From contig NC_002578.1 of the NCBI RefSeq assembly GCF_000195915.1, positions 1,359,644 to 1,423,643 of the forward strand: a stretch of DNA of 64,000 nucleotides. The letters run 5' to 3'. Positions within the stretch are counted from its first letter, which is position 1, and every line of letters starts with the position of its first letter. The translations under genes and the position numbers were made by a program. The notes below the pieces were generated by a model. It was not told where the DNA came from. It was given only the letters and a program-made list of their open reading frames with translations, and did no database searches. This stretch comes from Thermoplasma acidophilum DSM 1728. GTDB taxonomy: Archaea > Thermoplasmatota > Thermoplasmata > Thermoplasmatales > Thermoplasmataceae. Below are positions 37,329 to 46,147 of the stretch, piece by piece.

Positions 37329-37931
37329 CTATTGAATATTGAGATATTTCCGGACACTGTCTGTCATTGATATGGCACCCAGTGTAAGGATTCTTCCTAT
37401 CTCCACATCTATTACCGTCATAGACGCATTCTTTATGGAGAGGCCGTATGTTTCTTCCTCACCCATTTCCAGGAAATACGAAATGGCTGCTCTTATTGGA
37501 TCAGAGTGGGTCACGTAAACGTTTATACCTTCCCTTGATGCTATGGCCTCAACCACGCGTTTTTGAAGGCTATCCCACTTCTCCATTTCAAGATCTTCCC
37601 TGATCTTCCCGGTTATGTGCCCACTATATAGACCATTCGTGAACTCGTTTGCCTTTCTGCCTCGTGCCTTGCCAAGACCGATCTCTATCAGGCGCTGATC
37701 CGTGACCACGTCCTTGTTGAAACTGTCCGCTATGATCTGCGCTGTGTCGAACGCACGTTTTATCGGACTTGAATAGAAATTCTTAATATCTATGCCCTTG
37801 AGCTCGGCCGCCGCATGTTCGGCCTGCCTCATACCCTTCTCGGTTAGCATATTATTGTCTATTGTATCTGATAGGATACCCTTGACATTGATATCGCTCT
37901 CCCCATGCCTTATAAGTATAGCGATCTTCAT
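37329..37931 (-). CDS. Histidine-phosphatase-family phosphoglycerate mutase
   Basis: A 200-residue member of the cofactor-dependent PGM/histidine phosphatase superfamily. The phosphohistidine motif is LIRHGESD, a second catalytic region is YSSPIKRAFDTA, the acid residue lies near LIEIGLG, and the second His is in VTHSDPIR. ATG 37931 is chosen because GGTGATGGAGG precedes it. The 14-residue extension to 37973 is atypical. I recall T. acidophilum having a characterised dPGM of this type, which supports glycolytic phosphoglycerate mutase. A broader phosphatase role is possible. Confidence 0.85.
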   Translation of the reverse strand: MKIAILIRHGESDINVKGILSDTIDNNMLTEKGMRQAEHAAAELKGIDIKNFYSSPIKRAFDTAQIIADSFNKDVVTDQRLIEIGLGKARGRKANEFTNGLYSGHITGKIREDLEMEKWDSLQKRVVEAIASREGINVYVTHSDPIRAAISYFLEMGEEETYGLSIKNASMTVIDVEIGRILTLGAISMTDSVRKYLNIQ

Positions 37932-37998
37932 GATGCCTCCATCACCAATGCCTATTAGAAATTTATATATCACGTGTATACGGATATCCTGTTTGTCA

Positions 37999-38754
37999 TC
38001 ACATTATTCGACCTATGAATACCCTGGTGGTGTACCTCAATATTATCTTACCATTTTTCTGATTTGTGGTGAACAGATCCTGGAGCCTTGACATCGCATC
38101 CTTGTACCTCGGATCGTCTTCCTTAAGGCTGTAAGACGTGGACAGATACCTTCCCACCAATCCATCAAGGTCTAGCTCCTGGAGATTGTCCATCTGGTAA
38201 TAGTCATAATCGTAGTTGAAGAAACTGTATATTCGCTCAACGGAGATTGCGGTGCTACCTGTGCCGCGATACCCCTTGCTGAACTCACGAATGATCTCTT
38301 CGTACTGCTCAGTGAAAGGATCGCGCACATCCCTATCGTTCCATATGAGTACGACGAGGTTCGGAGGCTTCAGTATCCTCCTGAATTCCCTCTTCGCCTT
38401 ATCCTCATCAAACCAGTGGAAAGACTGGCCGGCCGTTATAACATTGACAGAATGGTCGTTCAGATGGGTAGATTCGGCCTTGCCATTGACAAAAGTAACG
38501 TTACTGTAACGAGAAAGGTTCTTTCTGGCCATGTTAAGCATATCGTCATTCGGATCCACGCATATTACCGTGTTTCCATTCTCAAGGAACATTGACGCTA
38601 GTATTCCAGTGCCGCAACCCATATCCGCAACGATCATATCCTTCGTGAAGCCGTATTTATCGTTCAGAAGTTTTATGATCTCTGGCGGATAGGAAGGCCT
38701 GTATTTGGAATAGGCCTCAGCCTTGCCTGTAAAATTCCCCTCTGTTGTAGCCAT
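37999..38754 (-). CDS. Class I SAM-dependent methyltransferase
   Basis: A 251-residue methyltransferase. SAM motif I is VADMGCGTGILASMF, the acidic residue is in VDPNDDML, and post-motif AGQSFHWFD is typical of small-molecule methyltransferases of the UbiE/yeast Tmt1-like group. A strong ribosome site GGGAGGTG precedes the ATG, so this mRNA has a leader. The substrate is unknown. It lies downstream of the tRNA-Thr on the same strand and of a cluster of short repeats. Confidence 0.85.
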   Translation of the reverse strand: MATTEGNFTGKAEAYSKYRPSYPPEIIKLLNDKYGFTKDMIVADMGCGTGILASMFLENGNTVICVDPNDDMLNMARKNLSRYSNVTFVNGKAESTHLNDHSVNVITAGQSFHWFDEDKAKREFRRILKPPNLVVLIWNDRDVRDPFTEQYEEIIREFSKGYRGTGSTAISVERIYSFFNYDYDYYQMDNLQELDLDGLVGRYLSTSYSLKEDDPRYKDAMSRLQDLFTTNQKNGKIILRYTTRVFIGRIM

Positions 38755-38796
38755 ACATATGCACCTCCCGCCAGATCACATATCTCAAAGTGTTCA

Positions 38797-38918
38797 CATT
38801 GTTAACGTCAATACAGCGAGCGACAATAAAAAGATTTCTGAAATGCCAAGAAAACCGAGATTCCTTGATCTTCTGGCATTGTCAATGCCTACCTAATACC
38901 AGCATTCGGCATTGTTAA
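38797..38918. promoter_or_regulatory. Cluster of CATTGTYAA repeats upstream of the methyltransferase
   Basis: Three direct copies of CATTGT(T/C)AA occur at 38797-38805, 38877-38885 and 38910-38918. The middle one lies in the palindrome GGCATT-GTC-AATGCC (38875-38889), and an additional AATGCC (38842-38847) pairs with it. This spacing upstream of the start suggests an operator array for an unknown regulator. Confidence 0.4.
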
Positions 38919-39049
38919 TCGCTTTGGTGTCTATTGAAAATAATATTATATCGATGAACTGTGTCATCAGCGATAGGCATAACAATTTTAGGAAATCCAA
39001 TACAATATAAGCAAATGTCTGTAAAAAATGTGACAAAATACTTAAAAAA

Positions 39050-39122
39050 AGCCACTGGAGGGCATCGATCCCCCGACCTGCTGATTACAAGTCAGCTGCT
39101 CTACCAACTGAGCTACAGTGGC
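39050..39122 (-). tRNA. tRNA-Thr (anticodon TGT)
   Basis: The minus strand gives a complete cloverleaf: acceptor GCCACTG/CAGTGGC, D arm GCTC/GAGC, anticodon stem GCTGA/TCAGC with loop CTTGTAA, and T arm GGGGG-ATCGATG-CCCTC. The discriminator is T. CCA is not encoded and there is no intron. Confidence 0.95.
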
Positions 39123-39173
39123 TTACTGTCAGGAAATTCAATTTTGTATATTATTTTTTATCTTTACAAAACC

Positions 39174-40439
39174 TCAAAACAATTTTGATGCCTCGCCGAA
39201 TGCCAACGGTATCAGCATCTCCTTCTCTGACAGCCCGCCATGCATCCCTCTCATGTGCGAATCGCGCATGCCCGGAAGCCTGTACCAGATCATCTCGTTG
39301 CCGGGCGGCACTATGATCATGTTTCCGGCCCGCCTAAGTGTGAGATCCGCAGGCTTCCGCGGACCAAAGAATTGCTGTGAAACTATGTTTTCCACCAGAT
39401 CTATGAATGCACCGCCGAACTCTTTCTTCGCATATCTAACGACATCATCCAGATCTTCCTTCTTAACGAATAGAAAGACGTCTCTCGGGCTTCCAACAGG
39501 AGGTATCTTGTATCGTCCATCGCTCTTCAAAGATCTGAATATCTTTCTCTTGTCGTTCAGGTAAACGATTCTTGACGAATCCACCTGAATGTGCCCGTGA
39601 TCCGATGTTATCACGATGAGCGTATTTTTAAGATTTTCAGCAGGTATCTGCCTGAACGTGTCCACTATCATGTTGGATATGGTTGAAGCCTCCAACCTGT
39701 ACATTTCGCTCTCTGGCCCGTAGACATGGCCAATATGGTCTATATTGTCCACGTAGAAGTAGTAATAGTCATAGGCGCCGCGCATTATCTCATTTTTCAG
39801 AAGAAGAAGGCCGTCAGTTATGTAAGAATAGCCTATCACATCTGAGCCTTCCTGTATCAGTTTTGTATATTCGCCGCTGACTATATTGGACTTCAGGAAT
39901 GAAACACTGCGTATTCCATCGGATCTTAGGCGATGGAACACAGTTTCTCCCCTGAACAGATTCGCAGGCTTCATGTGCTCAAACCGTTTTCTATACCGCT
40001 TTACTATTGGCTTGTAGGGCAGCGTAAGGGCCACTGTCCTCGCTTCATCAAAGTAAAGGATCCATTCAAGTAGGCCGTGATCCGATGGAGGCAGGCCGGT
40101 ATTTATGGTGGTGTTTGCAGCAGCGGTGGTCGATGGAAACACCGTAGTTATCGGACAAAGATATCCGTTCTGGGAAAAAGCCTCGTGAAGATGAGAACCA
40201 TAAGCCGGATTAGTAAACTTGTCATATCCGAAGCCATCAAGATAGAAGAAAACTATCCTATCATAAGATCCCCTGAAATAAGTGAATATGCTGTCTGCAA
40301 GCCTCTCCTGGCCACCTACACCAAAAACTTCTAAAATGGAGTTCGGAACATTGTAAAGGTTGTAGCCCTCGTAATTCGGTTTTATTCTGTCATCATCGAT
40401 CCTGTTCGCGGTGGCCTTGCCGTACGTATCCAGTATCAT
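39174..40439 (-). CDS. Alkaline-phosphatase-superfamily phosphodiesterase/nucleotide pyrophosphatase
   Basis: A 421-residue cytoplasmic-looking protein. Metal and nucleophile motifs are YLDGFGYD, the Thr nucleophile region FPSTTAAANTTINTGLPPSDHG, DNIDHIGHVYGP and TSDHGHIQVD. These are the ordered motifs of type I phosphodiesterases related to NPP and phosphoglycerate mutase iPGM. No signal peptide is seen, which sets it apart from exported NPP enzymes. The substrate is unknown. Confidence 0.86.
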   Translation of the reverse strand: MILDTYGKATANRIDDDRIKPNYEGYNLYNVPNSILEVFGVGGQERLADSIFTYFRGSYDRIVFFYLDGFGYDKFTNPAYGSHLHEAFSQNGYLCPITTVFPSTTAAANTTINTGLPPSDHGLLEWILYFDEARTVALTLPYKPIVKRYRKRFEHMKPANLFRGETVFHRLRSDGIRSVSFLKSNIVSGEYTKLIQEGSDVIGYSYITDGLLLLKNEIMRGAYDYYYFYVDNIDHIGHVYGPESEMYRLEASTISNMIVDTFRQIPAENLKNTLIVITSDHGHIQVDSSRIVYLNDKRKIFRSLKSDGRYKIPPVGSPRDVFLFVKKEDLDDVVRYAKKEFGGAFIDLVENIVSQQFFGPRKPADLTLRRAGNMIIVPPGNEMIWYRLPGMRDSHMRGMHGGLSEKEMLIPLAFGEASKLF

Positions 40440-40577
40440 AGCGGCCGATCATTTCATCGATTATAAATATGAGTTGTGGTGGTCCGTAGCCAGAAAATAT
40501 ATAGCAATGGCAGAGGGTATGCATATTGCCCAACTTTATATATTTCAATGGGATTTCTCACTTTCCCCGGTGAAACA

Positions 40578-41495
40578 ATGAGCAGGATCGTAATAGCATT
40601 GGGAGGAAATGCACTTCTACAAAATGGAGAGAAACGGGATTACGAAACGCAATACGAACATGCATACAAAACATTCGAAAGCCTCAGGTTCGTGACTGAA
40701 GACAACGAAGTGGTCATAACACATGGAAACGGCCCGCAGGTGGGAGACATACAACAGAGCCACGATATCTCGGGCATAGGGGCATACCTACACCAGAGCG
40801 TTGCAATGTCCCAGGGGTACATAGGAGAGATACTTGCGAACGCTTACACCAACATTAAGACCAAATACAACCTGCGCAAGAACATATTCACCATAATAAC
40901 CAGGGTACTCGTGGATGAGAATGACCCAGCGTTCAGCAATCCGGAGAAGCCAATAGGCCGGTACTACAGCGATGCTGAGGTTGAAGAAGCAAGAAAGAAC
41001 GGCTGGATCATGAAGAAGTTTCGAGATGGCTGGCGCAGGGTCGTGCCATCACCCGATCCGAGACAGATACTGGAGGAACCCGTTATCGAATACCTGCTCC
41101 ACAACGGCAATCTGCCCATAGCAGTCGGAGGCGGCGGCGTCCCAGTTGTCAGGAAGGGCGAACAGATACATGGCATCGATGCCGTAATAGACAAGGATCT
41201 GGCCTCATCCGTTCTGGCCACAGCTATAAGGGCAGACTTCCTGATGATACTTACTGATGTTGACAACGTTTACGTGAACTACGGAAAGCCTGATCAGAAG
41301 GGGCTTCACGAGGTACACGTCGAAGAGATCGAAAAATACCTAAAAGAAGGGCAGTTTGGAGAGGGGAGCATGAAGCCAAAGGTCATGGCTGCCATAAGGT
41401 TCATAAAGAATGGCGGCAAAAAGGCATTCATAACATCGATAGAGAACAGCATGAATGCTCTATCAGGGAGATCCGGGACTATCATTGTACGATGA
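40578..41495 (+). CDS. arcC: Carbamate kinase
   Basis: Converts carbamoyl phosphate and ADP into carbamate and ATP. The 305-residue amino-acid-kinase-fold protein has ALGGNALL, ITHGNGPQVG, AVGGGGVPVV and the ADP-binding region LMILTDVDNV. ATG 40578 is used because the family begins at RIVIALGGNA. The longer frame to 40476 lacks similarity to any domain. Together with argF it could form the energy-yielding end of an arginine/citrulline pathway, although no arginine deiminase is in the window. Confidence 0.95.
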   Translation: MSRIVIALGGNALLQNGEKRDYETQYEHAYKTFESLRFVTEDNEVVITHGNGPQVGDIQQSHDISGIGAYLHQSVAMSQGYIGEILANAYTNIKTKYNLRKNIFTIITRVLVDENDPAFSNPEKPIGRYYSDAEVEEARKNGWIMKKFRDGWRRVVPSPDPRQILEEPVIEYLLHNGNLPIAVGGGGVPVVRKGEQIHGIDAVIDKDLASSVLATAIRADFLMILTDVDNVYVNYGKPDQKGLHEVHVEEIEKYLKEGQFGEGSMKPKVMAAIRFIKNGGKKAFITSIENSMNALSGRSGTIIVR

Positions 41496-42135
41496 CGAAG
41501 TCCCTACCCTCTTTTTTCATCCTGCCAAACACGACGAAGTCGTTGAGTATCTCCTCCATGTTCAGAGATGAAACATCAAGATCGTAGTCCTCTTTGAGGG
41601 CGTCCACAACCTCATCTGCATTAATCCTGTCTGTGAACGACTTTCTTATGAGGTTGTTCAGATCTTCGTATACGTTCCACGGGAATATGAACCATGCCCA
41701 GTTCTTCTCCGTTATGAGCTCAGAATAATAATCAGGCACGAACTTCGACCTGCTTATGTGCAGCATTGTTGCACTTCTCAGCTCCCTTGGCTTCAGCGAT
41801 TTCACATAATCGTAAGCTAGGCTCATGCTCTCTCCAGTATCGGTAATGTCATCCACGACGAGAACATTCTTTCCGGAGAGATCCATGTTTATTTTTGTCT
41901 TCAGTACCGCTTCGCCATCCTTGGTGGCGGTTATGCCCCAGTGTTCCGTCTTCACACTGAGAAGGTCCTTGACCCACAGCCTATCGGACAGTATCCTGGC
42001 TGGAACCAGCCCTCCCCTTGCAATTCCAATGATCGTGTCCACATCGAATGAAGCCTGAACCTTTCTGCTGATGTTTCCACACCACCTGTCAATGTCAGCC
42101 CAGCTGACCAGGGTGGCCTTGAACTTGTTGGCCAT
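41482..42135 (-). CDS. Purine-type phosphoribosyltransferase (COG2236, Gpt-like)
   Basis: A 217-residue type I PRTase with the PRPP motif VLVVDDITDTGES, a PPi loop region GIARGGLVPARILSD, and a C-terminal EKNWAWFIFPWNVYED typical of xanthine/hypoxanthine-type archaeal enzymes. It probably salvages hypoxanthine, xanthine or guanine. It overlaps carbamate kinase by 14 bp at the 3' ends. Confidence 0.86.
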   Translation of the reverse strand: MANKFKATLVSWADIDRWCGNISRKVQASFDVDTIIGIARGGLVPARILSDRLWVKDLLSVKTEHWGITATKDGEAVLKTKINMDLSGKNVLVVDDITDTGESMSLAYDYVKSLKPRELRSATMLHISRSKFVPDYYSELITEKNWAWFIFPWNVYEDLNNLIRKSFTDRINADEVVDALKEDYDLDVSSLNMEEILNDFVVFGRMKKEGRDFVIVQ

Positions 42136-42159
42136 GCTATCGTGATTATGTGATTGCGT

Positions 42160-42636
42160 TTAATTCTTTTTGTCCGAAGGTGTGATCGCTGACATGCATG
42201 CTGTTGATGCCAGTAAGAATGCTATCCTTATTGCATCTGCATTCGTGTACCATCTGACCATGCTTAATGCTTCCTCTAAGTTCATCCACCTGTACTCGTC
42301 ATGTTCATGATCTACATTTCTCGATATATCCACGGAACAAGATCCGTCAATCTTCACAGCGTACACGTGTTCGATAAAATCCATTCCATGAGCCCAGAAT
42401 CTGAACGCCATGATCTCGTCAGATACGCGATCAATGCATTCTTGCTTTATTCCTATCTCCTCTCCAATCTCCCGCATAAGTGCCTCATGCAGATCCTCTT
42501 CCGGCTCCACGTTGCCGGTTATGTTCTGCCAGAAACCTCCATGCTCTGGATTTCTGTGCAGTATGAGAAACTCCGGCCCTTCATTGCACCTGTATATGAC
42601 TGCCTGTATCTTAACCCCCGTTCTAGTGCTCACCAT
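42160..42636 (-). CDS. Nudix hydrolase
   Basis: A 158-residue protein with the Nudix box GNVEPEEDLHEALMREIGEEIGI and flanking sequence HGGFWQNITGN, which recalls dihydroneopterin-triphosphate pyrophosphatases. The target could also be another nucleoside diphosphate derivative. ATG 42636 is preferred over GTG 42654, because the TATA-like CTTTTTAACG is centred about 26 nt upstream of it. Confidence 0.86.
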   Translation of the reverse strand: MVSTRTGVKIQAVIYRCNEGPEFLILHRNPEHGGFWQNITGNVEPEEDLHEALMREIGEEIGIKQECIDRVSDEIMAFRFWAHGMDFIEHVYAVKIDGSCSVDISRNVDHEHDEYRWMNLEEALSMVRWYTNADAIRIAFLLASTACMSAITPSDKKN

Positions 42637-42723
42637 GGGTGCTTTAAACCACACACGTTAAAAAGCTTTGGCGACAAAAAGAGCAGTTCGAAAGCAATAA
42701 ATCATGTCTAACATTAACAGATC

Positions 42724-43206
42724 GTGTCAATCGAAACCGTTGATATGGTTATACCAGCTGAAGCGAATATAATAGTCGGTTACTCCCACTTCATAAAGAC
42801 AGTGGAGGATCTGAACGAGATAATCAGGACACACGTGCCAGGATCTAAATACGGAATAGGCTTCTCTGAAGCAAGCGGGGACAGGCTTATCCGTTATGAC
42901 GGAAACGATGATGATCTTGTAAAGGCCTGCATAGAAAACATAAGAAGGATCTCTGCAGGGCACACGTTTGTAATACTCATAAGAAATGCATATCCAATAA
43001 ACATATTGAATGCGGTAAAGATGTGCCAGGAGGTCGGATCGATATTCGCTGCAACAGCCAATCCGCTTCAGATCATAGTATATAAGGGTGAACGCGGTAA
43101 CGGTGTGCTTGGAGTGATCGATGGCTACTCGCCTGTTGGCGTTGAATCCGATGCAGACATCGAAAAGAGGCGCCAGTTCCTCAGGCGCATAGGCTATAAG
43201 GAGTAG
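42724..43206 (+). CDS. Adenosine-specific kinase-family protein (COG1839)
   Basis: A 160-residue protein with the family features PAEANIIVGYSHFIKTVEDL, GIGFSEASGDRLIRYDGND and GHTFVILIRNAYPINILN. The family has been called adenosine-specific kinase, but no classical kinase motifs are seen, so biochemical activity is uncertain. Translation starts at GTG 42724. The last base of the stop codon is the first base of the tRNA-Arg gene, so both are probably made as one transcript. Confidence 0.85.
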   Translation: MSIETVDMVIPAEANIIVGYSHFIKTVEDLNEIIRTHVPGSKYGIGFSEASGDRLIRYDGNDDDLVKACIENIRRISAGHTFVILIRNAYPINILNAVKMCQEVGSIFAATANPLQIIVYKGERGNGVLGVIDGYSPVGVESDADIEKRRQFLRRIGYKE

Positions 43207-43278
43207 GGCCCGTAGTGTAAACGGATATCACAGGGGCCTCCGGAGCCCCTAATCCGGGTTCGATTCCCGGCGGGCCCG
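43206..43278 (+). tRNA. tRNA-Arg (anticodon CCG)
   Basis: Acceptor GGGCCCG pairs with CGGGCCC. The anticodon stem GGGGC/GCCCC has loop CTCCGGA, and the T arm is CCGGG-TTCGATT-CCCGG. The discriminator is G (43278), and the next three bases are CCA, possibly an encoded 3' end. It overlaps the preceding stop codon by one base. Confidence 0.95.
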
Positions 43279-43313
43279 CCATTCACAGATCTTTACAGAG
43301 TTAGGGATCATCT

Positions 43314-44144
43314 ATGGAGAGATACAGTGGGAGAATATTCGATAACCATTTTCATTTGAATCCTAAATCGAATTTCCTTGGTGCAGCAAATATATTCAAG
43401 AGATCCGGCGGAACCACCCTGAACCTGACGAATCTACCCTCGCACGATGCGATCACGGAGTATTACCGCAGGCTCTACGATGATACCATCAGGATTGGGG
43501 ATCTGGTTCATTATGAATTGGGCCTCGAAATGCTGATTACGATAGGGCCCTATCCATTCGACTACTTCTTCTTTGAAAGATATGGATCTGATCCGGTGAA
43601 TGAGATGATGCACGGTTTAGATCTTGCTGCAAAATACATTGAGGATGGGAAGGCAGAAGCGATCGGTGAGATAGGCTTCCCACATGTGCCGCAGCCAGAA
43701 TCCGTCATGGAAAGATTCTGGGAAATGCTAGATTACGCAATGAAAATTGCCCATGACGTCGATGCACCGATCGTAATGCATACCTACGATCTTTCATGCG
43801 AGGATTATGCAAAAATAGAGAAGATCGCCAAAGTCAATGGCTCCGTATCCGTGGTAAAGCATCATGCCAGGCCATCGGATCTGACCTGCAATACAGGGAT
43901 AGCAAGATCGGTACCGGCGAGTCGCAGCGCTGTCAGGAAATCGCTCCTCTTATCCAGAAACTTCATGCTTGAAACGGATTTCATAAATGATCCGATTGAT
44001 GCGAATAGATTTTTACCTCCGGATAGCGTTCCCAAGAGAGCACAGATGATACTTCAGGAATACGATGACGGATCTGAAATACTCAATAACATATTCAATA
44101 CGATACCTGAATCAATATACCCAAAACTGAAGGAAAAACGCTGA
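43314..44144 (+). CDS. TatD-related metal-dependent hydrolase (archaeal type)
   Basis: A 276-residue TIM-barrel hydrolase. Metal ligands are visible as DNHFHLNP (HxH), GEIGFP (Glu), MHTYD (His), VVKHHA (His) and LETDFIND (Asp), the order of the TatD/amidohydrolase group. It resembles the archaeal TatD-related proteins predicted to be nucleases. It starts 36 bp after the tRNA-Arg gene and could share its transcript. Confidence 0.87.
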   Translation: MERYSGRIFDNHFHLNPKSNFLGAANIFKRSGGTTLNLTNLPSHDAITEYYRRLYDDTIRIGDLVHYELGLEMLITIGPYPFDYFFFERYGSDPVNEMMHGLDLAAKYIEDGKAEAIGEIGFPHVPQPESVMERFWEMLDYAMKIAHDVDAPIVMHTYDLSCEDYAKIEKIAKVNGSVSVVKHHARPSDLTCNTGIARSVPASRSAVRKSLLLSRNFMLETDFINDPIDANRFLPPDSVPKRAQMILQEYDDGSEILNNIFNTIPESIYPKLKEKR

Positions 44145-44147
44145 TCC

Positions 44148-44639
44148 TCACCAGTAATCCTCGTTCACGTATTCCTCGTACAGATCTGCCAGTTCGTTTT
44201 TATTCATCTCCTCGTACTTCATTATGGATTTAAGCACATGTTCGATCTCAGTACCGCTGTACTCCGTGCTCATTATCTGCAGAGCCCTGTGGAGGTCGTC
44301 CTCCTCCTTTATGGACTTCAGAAGAGCGCTTTTTATGTCGGATATCTCGCTCACGTCTGCATTTCTTACTATGTGTTCTATCATCTGGTAGCTCCTTGAT
44401 TCGGGTTTCACCGCATCAAGATTGCCAATTTTCAGAGCTTCTTCTATCTTCTTCCTGCTCTGCATCTCCAGATCGGCGACTCTGATCAGCATGCTCCTTA
44501 CGTGATCAGGAAGATTTGAGTTTGCGATCTTCCTGTACGATCTTTCCCTCTGGCTTTTAAGCTCCGCAATGCGCTTTAACAGTATCTGGATGACCTCATC
44601 GTAACTATTTCCAGATATGGTTTTGTATTTATGTGTCAT
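44148..44639 (-). CDS. Helical protein of ferritin-like appearance, unknown function
   Basis: A 163-residue, Glu- and Lys-rich all-helical protein starting MTHKYKTISG at 44639 (an upstream in-frame ATG adds five residues). Its length and helix spacing, with KSQRERSY, ADLEMQSRKKIEEAL, KEEDDLHRAL and YEEMNKNELADLYEEY, recall rubrerythrin-like four-helix bundles. The typical ExxH metal motif is absent, so metal binding is doubtful. Convergent with the TatD-like gene. Confidence 0.6.
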   Translation of the reverse strand: MTHKYKTISGNSYDEVIQILLKRIAELKSQRERSYRKIANSNLPDHVRSMLIRVADLEMQSRKKIEEALKIGNLDAVKPESRSYQMIEHIVRNADVSEISDIKSALLKSIKEEDDLHRALQIMSTEYSGTEIEHVLKSIMKYEEMNKNELADLYEEYVNEDYW

Positions 44640-44886
44640 GACAACGAATATCATGAATTCATGGTTAATAAGCTTTGCTGTATGTACTTCAGTAAAAAAT
44701 CTCCCAAGGGAAATCTATGATCCATACAATAAAAATGTTGCAAATTTTCAGCAATCGCTACAAGGCGAATACTCTGAATGTGCTATATTATATGTCAAAA
44801 TTGCTGGTCTCATGATGCAGTAATCGCACTTATCCGATAAAGTTAATTCTAAATATTCGGTTTCAATAGCGTTAGGTCAATTCAGT
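44640..44886. other. Intergenic region before tRNA-Arg(CCT)
   Basis: Contains a 57-codon plus-strand frame from 44653 (MNSWLISFAV... ending IAGLMMQ) without recognisable similarity, probably chance. A TATA-like CTAAATATTC about 30 nt before the tRNA is the likely tRNA promoter. Confidence 0.35.
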
Positions 44887-44961
44887 GGGCGCATGGCCTA
44901 GCCTGGATAGGGCAACAGCCTCCTAAGCTGTAGATCAGGGGTCCAAATCCCCTTGCGCCCG
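44887..44961 (+). tRNA. tRNA-Arg (anticodon CCT)
   Basis: Acceptor GGGCGCA/TGCGCCC, D arm GCCT/GGGC, anticodon stem ACAGC/GCTGT with loop CTCCTAA, T arm AGGGG-TCCAAAT-CCCCT, discriminator G. CCA is not encoded. It reads AGG, a frequent Arg codon in this window. Confidence 0.95.
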
Positions 44962-44991
44962 CTCATAACCTTATCCATTTTAAATTAAAAA

Positions 44992-46017
44992 TCAGAATAT
45001 GGATGCTATGTAATCCGCTATGCTTCCGAATATTCTCTCACTCACCATTGACGGCTTCCGCCATGAGAATATGGATGGCTCTAGATAGCATGAGAGCGAA
45101 CACTTGTTGCAGGACTCGTATGGCTTCCAGTCATAGGTATTCCATAATTCCTTTATGTCGATTTCCCACACTTTTTTCTCCCCTGCATATTCGTTTAACA
45201 CGTAGCATGGCATAACTATCCTGCCCTGCGGGTCTATGTTCACGGTTGACCATGGCTTGCATGCCCACGGTATACCATAGTACCAGGAGTTAACTAGTGT
45301 ATCGAAATATTCCTTTGAGTTTACTATGGGCGCACCATCCTCCTTCATCTTTTTGAGATCCAGGAGCAGATCGTAGAGCTTCTTCCTGTCTGGCGATAAC
45401 TTGTCTGCGGTACTGTAATCGTAAGATACCTGTATGTTCACACCGATACCAAGCTCTTCGGCCAGATTCACAACGTATTTGATGTCATCCATATTGTTCG
45501 TTGTTATGGTTGTGCTCATCGCAACAGGAACATACTTCTTGGCCTCCTTAATTCCTTCGATCGCATGATCGAAGGAACTTGGTACACCGCGTTGTTTATC
45601 GTGCGTCTCCTTACGGCCGTCTATTGACACGAACAGGTAATCCAGGTACCTTGATATGGATGAGGCACGCCCCTTCAGAAGCCAGCCGTTTGTGACCAGC
45701 GATGTGTGGAAACGCTTGTGAGATTCCTTGAGAATATCCTCCAGATCGTTCCTGAGCAGTGGCTCGCCTCCCTCGAAACCCATAAACGAGACACCGGCCG
45801 AAGCCAGCGAATCCATCATCTTTATCTCTTCTTCAAGAGAAAGAAGCTTTTCGTCCTTCCTTCTCCAGAAAGGGCACATATCGCACCTTAGGTTGCAGGT
45901 GTACAGCAGCTTATGCCCGGCTATAAAAGGGAGTTTCTTACCGGACATCGTTGATATCTTTCTCTTTATTGTTCTACCTATGACAGGTTCGAGTATGGCC
46001 ATTATATTATCAATCAA
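44992..46017 (-). CDS. Radical-SAM enzyme with SPASM-like C-terminal Cys cluster
   Basis: A 341-residue radical-SAM protein with the cluster motif CNLRCDMC (Cys41, Cys45, Cys48), a GGEPLL motif and the C-terminal Cys set CKPW, MPCY and CNKCSLSC, which may hold a second iron-sulphur cluster. The product is unknown; similar archaeal enzymes modify peptides or lipids. TTG 46017 and ATG 46002 are both possible starts. The TTTAAATA box is 25 nt before the ATG and favours 46002. Confidence 0.85.
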   Translation of the reverse strand: MIDNIMAILEPVIGRTIKRKISTMSGKKLPFIAGHKLLYTCNLRCDMCPFWRRKDEKLLSLEEEIKMMDSLASAGVSFMGFEGGEPLLRNDLEDILKESHKRFHTSLVTNGWLLKGRASSISRYLDYLFVSIDGRKETHDKQRGVPSSFDHAIEGIKEAKKYVPVAMSTTITTNNMDDIKYVVNLAEELGIGVNIQVSYDYSTADKLSPDRKKLYDLLLDLKKMKEDGAPIVNSKEYFDTLVNSWYYGIPWACKPWSTVNIDPQGRIVMPCYVLNEYAGEKKVWEIDIKELWNTYDWKPYESCNKCSLSCYLEPSIFSWRKPSMVSERIFGSIADYIASIF

Positions 46018-46071
46018 ATTAGATATTTAAACTTAATTAATAGTTAGAAAAACAAATTTCATGAACGAAAA

Positions 46072-46089
46072 ATACGCATAAAAGCGTAT
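46072..46089. repeat. Inverted repeat ATACGC/GCGTAT
   Basis: ATACGC (46072-46077) and GCGTAT (46084-46089) surround ATAAAA in the gap between the radical-SAM gene and gcvPB. It could be an operator or a transcription-stop hairpin. Confidence 0.35.
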
Positions 46090-46114
46090 GAAAAATATTT
46101 ATTATTTTTACCTG

Positions 46115-46147
46115 AATAAAAATTTAACCTCGTGGTGAATTCACCAC
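46115..46147 (-). terminator. Palindrome over the gcvPB stop with T-run
   Basis: The perfect 16-bp palindrome GTGGTGAATTCACCAC (46132-46147) contains the TGA stop of gcvPB. Downstream on the minus strand is TTAAATTTTTATT, giving a hairpin plus U-rich tail. Confidence 0.5.

Noticed and set aside
44617-44823. 68-codon plus-strand frame after the ferritin-like gene
   Set aside because: Its first part is antisense to the neighbouring gene, and the rest matches nothing I know.
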